Assembly: GCA_963513935.1 (NCBI GenBank)
Contig: OY740768.1
Coordinates: 70,110,231 to 70,174,230, forward strand
Length of the DNA: 64,000 bases
Origin: Aphrophora alni
Taxonomy: Eukaryota; Arthropoda; Insecta; Hemiptera; Aphrophoridae
Direction of reading: 5' to 3'
Part shown: positions 59,601 through 64,000 of the stretch, piece after piece
How positions within the stretch are numbered: the first letter of the stretch is position 1
Layout of the letters: the number at the start of each line of letters is the position of its first letter
The notes under the pieces: model-generated
Told to the model about the DNA's origin: nothing
The model's input: the letters and a program-made list of their open reading frames with translations, nothing else
Databases searched by the model: none
Program-made: the position numbers and the translations under genes

Positions 59601-59704
59601 TAACTTCACTTATAGTGAGTACGGGCATGACAATCCCGAGGTAATCTAGCTGAATCGATACCTTTCTATCTATTCTTGGGTTAAATTCATTTCTTTTATA
59701 TTTC
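59601..59704 (+). repeat. Dispersed repeat family, copy 3
   Basis: Most divergent member: cttcacttatagtgagtacg, ggcatgacaatcccgagg, tcttgggttaaattcatttc. No microsatellite lies beside it, unlike copies 1 and 2. Confidence 0.65.
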
Positions 59705-60059
59705 TTATAAACTGTTTTTGGCCAACTCTGGTTCTCTTCCAACCCTGATGCAATTAGATTATTGTTAGCTAGTAGTTTTGTTTTAAGCTCTTTTTCATTT
59801 TTTTTTAAAGTGGTGGTGACATAATAAATAAAGTTTTTTGCATTTATTTAAAAATTATATGTGAGCTACATTCTATGTAAATTTAGTATTGATCCCTTAA
59901 TCGTCAAATCAAGGCCATGTTGCACAAAAGACATAATATCTGAGCTTTACAAAGGGGTAATAAATTAACTTTGTATTATTGTTTGTTCCTATACAAAATT
60001 TTCTGAAATTAACACACATATTTTGTTGTATAATCGAATATCGCTAATTTAAAATCAAA

Positions 60060-60480
60060 GGAAGAGTCAAATTATTAGAGTTACGGAGGTTCCATCTTGG
60101 AAAGATTTTTGAGTTATAGAAATTCGACTTTCAGAAATTTGTTTCTAATTTTTAACACTATTAAAATTTTTAAATTGTAGAGATTCAAAAAGATAAAACA
60201 TTGATTTTACATGATAGGTATTTAAGTTTCTAGGACAGTGTTAGATACAATAATCAAAATTCCGTTACAAAATTATATTATGATATTAACTTGTAAATAA
60301 TACATAATGTATTGTACTGAAATTTGAATTAATAACAACTGTATAATTGTAAGTTATAGAGATCCAAATATTAAAACTTTGAGCTGTAGAGAGCAACCTT
60401 CGACTTAAAGACGATGTTAAGCTTTTAAAATTCGAAAAATTAATTCTTTCAAATTGTAGAGATTTGAAAATGATTTAATA
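60060..60480 (+). repeat. Degenerate interspersed motif region
   Basis: Variants of tgtagagattcaaa recur at irregular spacing: agttatagaaattcg (60113), ttgtagagattcaaa (60175), gttatagagatcc (60353), gctgtagagagc (60383) and ttgtagagatttgaaa (60457). Non-coding. It may be the remains of a tandem array. Confidence 0.45.
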
Positions 60481-63400
60481 ATGATGGTTTGTCAACACTA
60501 TTAGACTAATAAGATCTAAGTGGACGTTTGTCATTATTTGTATATAAAAACGAACACATGACATTTCGTGAGTGTAAATCAACTCCCGTTATCAAGTGGT
60601 AAACTTAAAACATGTACAAAAGAGGAAAACGTACACAAAGCCAAGAAATTATCATGTTCTAGATTTTTCTTAAGGAAGATTTGGCTGAAAAATAATAAAT
60701 TTATAAATGCATGAGTTAGGTCTATTTTGAAAATTGTCAATAAAATTGACAAAAAGCTGGAAATTCTTCTGCTCAATTATTTCAATAACTATTGGAAAAT
60801 TTTAAAATGTAGGTAAGTTGTAGCAGAGTGCGTGTCGGCCTTGGCACGCATTGCATTGCGTGTAGACGAAAATACCGGAGAAACATGAATGTTAATGGAC
60901 TTTGAGTCCAGAGTTTTACTGATACTGTTGGGGTGGATACGAAACATTTAATTATTATTCTTAATCGAACGAACCAAAAACAGAAAATGTTGTGCATGCA
61001 ATGGCGTTTAATAATGCTGCACTATAAATTTTGGTTCATAAATAAACATGTGCTGTTGTTTTCTGTCTCCTTATTTTAAGAATATTTCAAAAGATAAAAC
61101 TCATTTAGCCATTTTATTGATGTAGACGAATTCGTATACTGGGTAAGAACATTTATATGTATATATTGAAGAGACAATGTGTACGTGTATACAAATATTA
61201 AAAATGATTCAACAAATTAATAAAAATATTGAGCAATTTTTTCCACATACTATACAAACATTCTTTCTGTATTATCACAATCGCCCTTCCACTTTTCCTA
61301 CACAACATTTACTGTAATATATTTTAATATGTAATTAAATTTGTAAATATATGATGTATTATATACATGATGTAAATATATATAATGATTTGATGCATGC
61401 CCAGGTCAAAATAAACAAAAAGGTTCCATTAAATAAATATACGCTCCAAAATGTTTTCTTTAGTATTTTAATTTAAATTTAAAACATAGATGTAGATATG
61501 ATGTTTATATTTTGTAATATTAACCTATTATTTAAAAAAAAATTCAACTTAAATTTATAACTATCCAAATAACCATTTCAAAATGGTGGCTCTCTTAAAG
61601 TATGAATATACATATCTTTGTAAACAGATATTTAAAAAACATTTCTCTTTTTTTTATAATAAACACATGGTAAATAAAATTGTTGCGGCATGTTAAAGAA
61701 TAACGGATAAAACAATTATTTTTTCTTTAATTTTATACAATAATATAAAATTTAAATAATTTTGTTTTTACCTCAAAATTTATTCTTACAATAAATAAAT
61801 TACAAATTCATGGTACATAAACTTTCTTAAATACCCACAAATCCAAACATATAAAACTTTAAACTGTGTGGTGGTGGGGCTATGCTGCTACAAAAAAAAA
61901 CCAACAACTCATACTTGTCCAATTTTGATAAAATTTTACTAAAATATAGACTCTAAGGGTCCAGACAAAAACGTATTGATCATCTTCTTCATAAAAATAC
62001 GTATTAAAGACATATTGATTAAAAAGGGAGAAAAAGCACTATAGATATAATCTAATATACTTGTACTATTTTTTATATTTTATGTGTTTTTTATATCTAA
62101 AGCAGTTTCCTTTTTCAAAATTAATGCTTATCCAACTATACAGTCAGATAAATGTGATTAAACATTTTAATTATCGATTGTATTTATTAAAATATTAAAC
62201 GAATTTTTTGTTTATTATTTGATACTAAATTACTCAATTCTTGATTCAATATTTATTTATTAAAAAATAATTACATTACACAATTTATTTTAAATAAATG
62301 CTGCAATGGCTTTAAAATTATAATTTAATAAAAGCAACAATTTTAAAATTAAAAATTCCACATTTCTTAATAAATTTTCTCCAATATATTCAATTGTCAC
62401 ACAATTTTTCGCTAATATTTAACTAGAAATGTTTATATTCTTAAACGGAAAGATAATATTCACTGTTTCTTAAAAGCTTGATATTCTATTTAATGAAAAA
62501 TATTAATAATTAGGTTTACCTTTTACACGATATTTAGTTAAAGTCAAATAAAATATATTAAATTTTGTAACTAGTTCAAACCTTATATGATCTGTTTAAA
62601 GTGGAAATTGGCTGAAATGTTTGTTTAAGATTAAAACCAATAATTATAGAAATTCAATTACGACTAGGCTTTTTGTGGTTTTTTTCTTTAAGTGAGTGAA
62701 ATAAATATCTGAACATGTTCCTTTTTTTTTATTTCCCATATCTTAAAAACAACTCAACGGATTTTAATAACTTTTGTAATTGGTAATTTTGATCTGAATG
62801 GAGAAAAATTCGTTAACAAAATTGTCTTATAATTAATCCTTGGTTCAACATTAGCCTGCTTCAAGTATATTGAAGTACTGAGGGGGAGTCACTTTGAGAG
62901 TTGTGGGATATTTCATGTGATGCGTCATATTATGATAAACTCCTTTATCAAAGAGGAACTTACAAATGCAACCATTTAAATACTACCATCATAACTTCTG
63001 CTACAATTATTTAAAATATAATAATCCAGTCACAATGTAACTTAAAGGAACATTAGTTTCTAATAGTCATCTCGTTAATATAGAGTGGCTAAAAAGTAAA
63101 CTTCTCCCCTACATTTTTTACATCCCATTACAGCGTTTTATTATGTTTATATTTTGGCCGCCATTTTGGATTTGAATGAATTTTCGTAAGTGGTAACACA
63201 CGTTTAAACATCGTTTTTCGACTCAGAGTTCATTGGAATAATCGTTTTATATATATATGTGTGTCATCTACCTGCTGTTAACAAAAACAAGATATGAAAT
63301 TTGTGGAATTTTACTTTTTTATATATTGCTAAAGGAACATTGAATGATTCTAATTATTTGTCAATCGTGATACTACAAAAAGTTCGATGTTTATAATTAG

Positions 63401-64000
63401 GGGATTTCTTTTTCATGATAACAGCTTCAAAATATTTTGAAATTATAATAATTATATTTAAATTATTAATTAATTAAAAAATTTATAGTAATATATATAT
63501 ATATATAAATATATATAAATTATATATATCATATTATAATTTAAGATGTAACATGATCGAAGTCGTACACATGTGACATAAATAGTAAAAAATTTAATTA
63601 CTTTTGGCGATATTTAAAAAAAAAAAAGTAAATTTTCAGATAGTTTTATATATCCTACTTGGTGATTCACAGATTTTAAACTTCAGAAAATGTAGTGCAA
63701 TTGACCAACTTCATTGGTCCCAATCCGAAATTGATAGGGGTGTACAATTTATCCATCCGGTATGTGTAAGACAACTAATTTAGTTTATTTCTGTGTACAT
63801 TTTCATTAGAAATTATATTATTATTATTAATTATAATTTCCAATTTATAAAAATTAAAAAAGAAATTCAATATAGGCCTAGTTCTGTTAGACATTTCATT
63901 GGGCGATGAGATGTCAGCACATCGAGTACCCAACACCGTAGTTTTAGCTTTCGTGACTGATCAAGATTCGTTACCAATCAGAGTTCCACACTTTTGTATA
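60481..64000. other. AT-rich non-coding DNA
   Basis: No supported gene. A mariner-type single end may lie at about 63082 (ta, then gagtggctaaaaagtaaac) without a detectable partner. A tail-like string (cttaaaaacaactcaacgg) lies at 62740. TA-rich microsatellite text lies at 63480-63530. ORFs at 60579-60997 have no recognised domain. Confidence 0.45.

Overview
The window looks like AT-rich, gene-poor, repeat-rich nuclear DNA from an insect. The evidence is the base composition, long TC/CA/TA microsatellites, a short TTAGG-type tract, and a repeat set typical of insect genomes: a Ty3/Gypsy LTR element, Jockey-type LINE remnants, Penelope-like element (PLE) remnants with GIY-YIG nuclease motifs, Tc1/mariner relatives and a hAT scrap. 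A hemipteran-like insect is a guess from the style of the mariner and LINE remnants. I found no convincing host protein-coding exon. Almost everything recognisable is a mobile element or its debris.

Layout. 1-7.7 kb: AT-rich DNA with a LINE reverse-transcriptase remnant (minus strand) and a permuted inverted repeat. 7.7-8.8 kb: a dead Tc1/mariner copy with its TIRs. 10.84-18.90 kb: a nearly complete 8.06-kb Ty3/Gypsy retrotransposon on the minus strand. It has two 1280-bp LTRs with no difference that I can see, a primer-binding site, gag, and pol encoding protease, reverse transcriptase, RNase H and integrase. Two breaks stand out: an in-frame UGA between gag and pol, and a frame break at an A7 run inside integrase. 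22.8-25.2 kb: a LINE scrap and a mariner shell holding a hAT C-terminal fragment. 26.4-28.5 kb: a rearranged PLE cluster (two GIY-YIG remnants, one RT remnant, inverted end repeats with hammerhead-like motifs). 28.5-31 kb: a decayed Jockey-type LINE (minus strand). 31.4-37.6 kb: two more hammerhead-like sites, a direct duplication and a decayed mariner copy.

37.6-64 kb is mostly featureless AT-rich DNA. It holds a tRNA-like sequence, two large microsatellites, a three-copy dispersed repeat, a 572-bp foldback made from the 3' end of a mariner element, a bounded inverted repeat and a hairpin whose loop again carries a hammerhead-like core.

The one coherent functional unit is the Gypsy element: LTR promoter, tRNA-primed reverse transcription, Gag particle, Pol enzymes. 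The most unusual signals are the gag-UGA-pol arrangement, the PBS-like copies inside its LTR, and a recurring small self-folding motif with a hammerhead-like core at PLE ends and other repeat sites.
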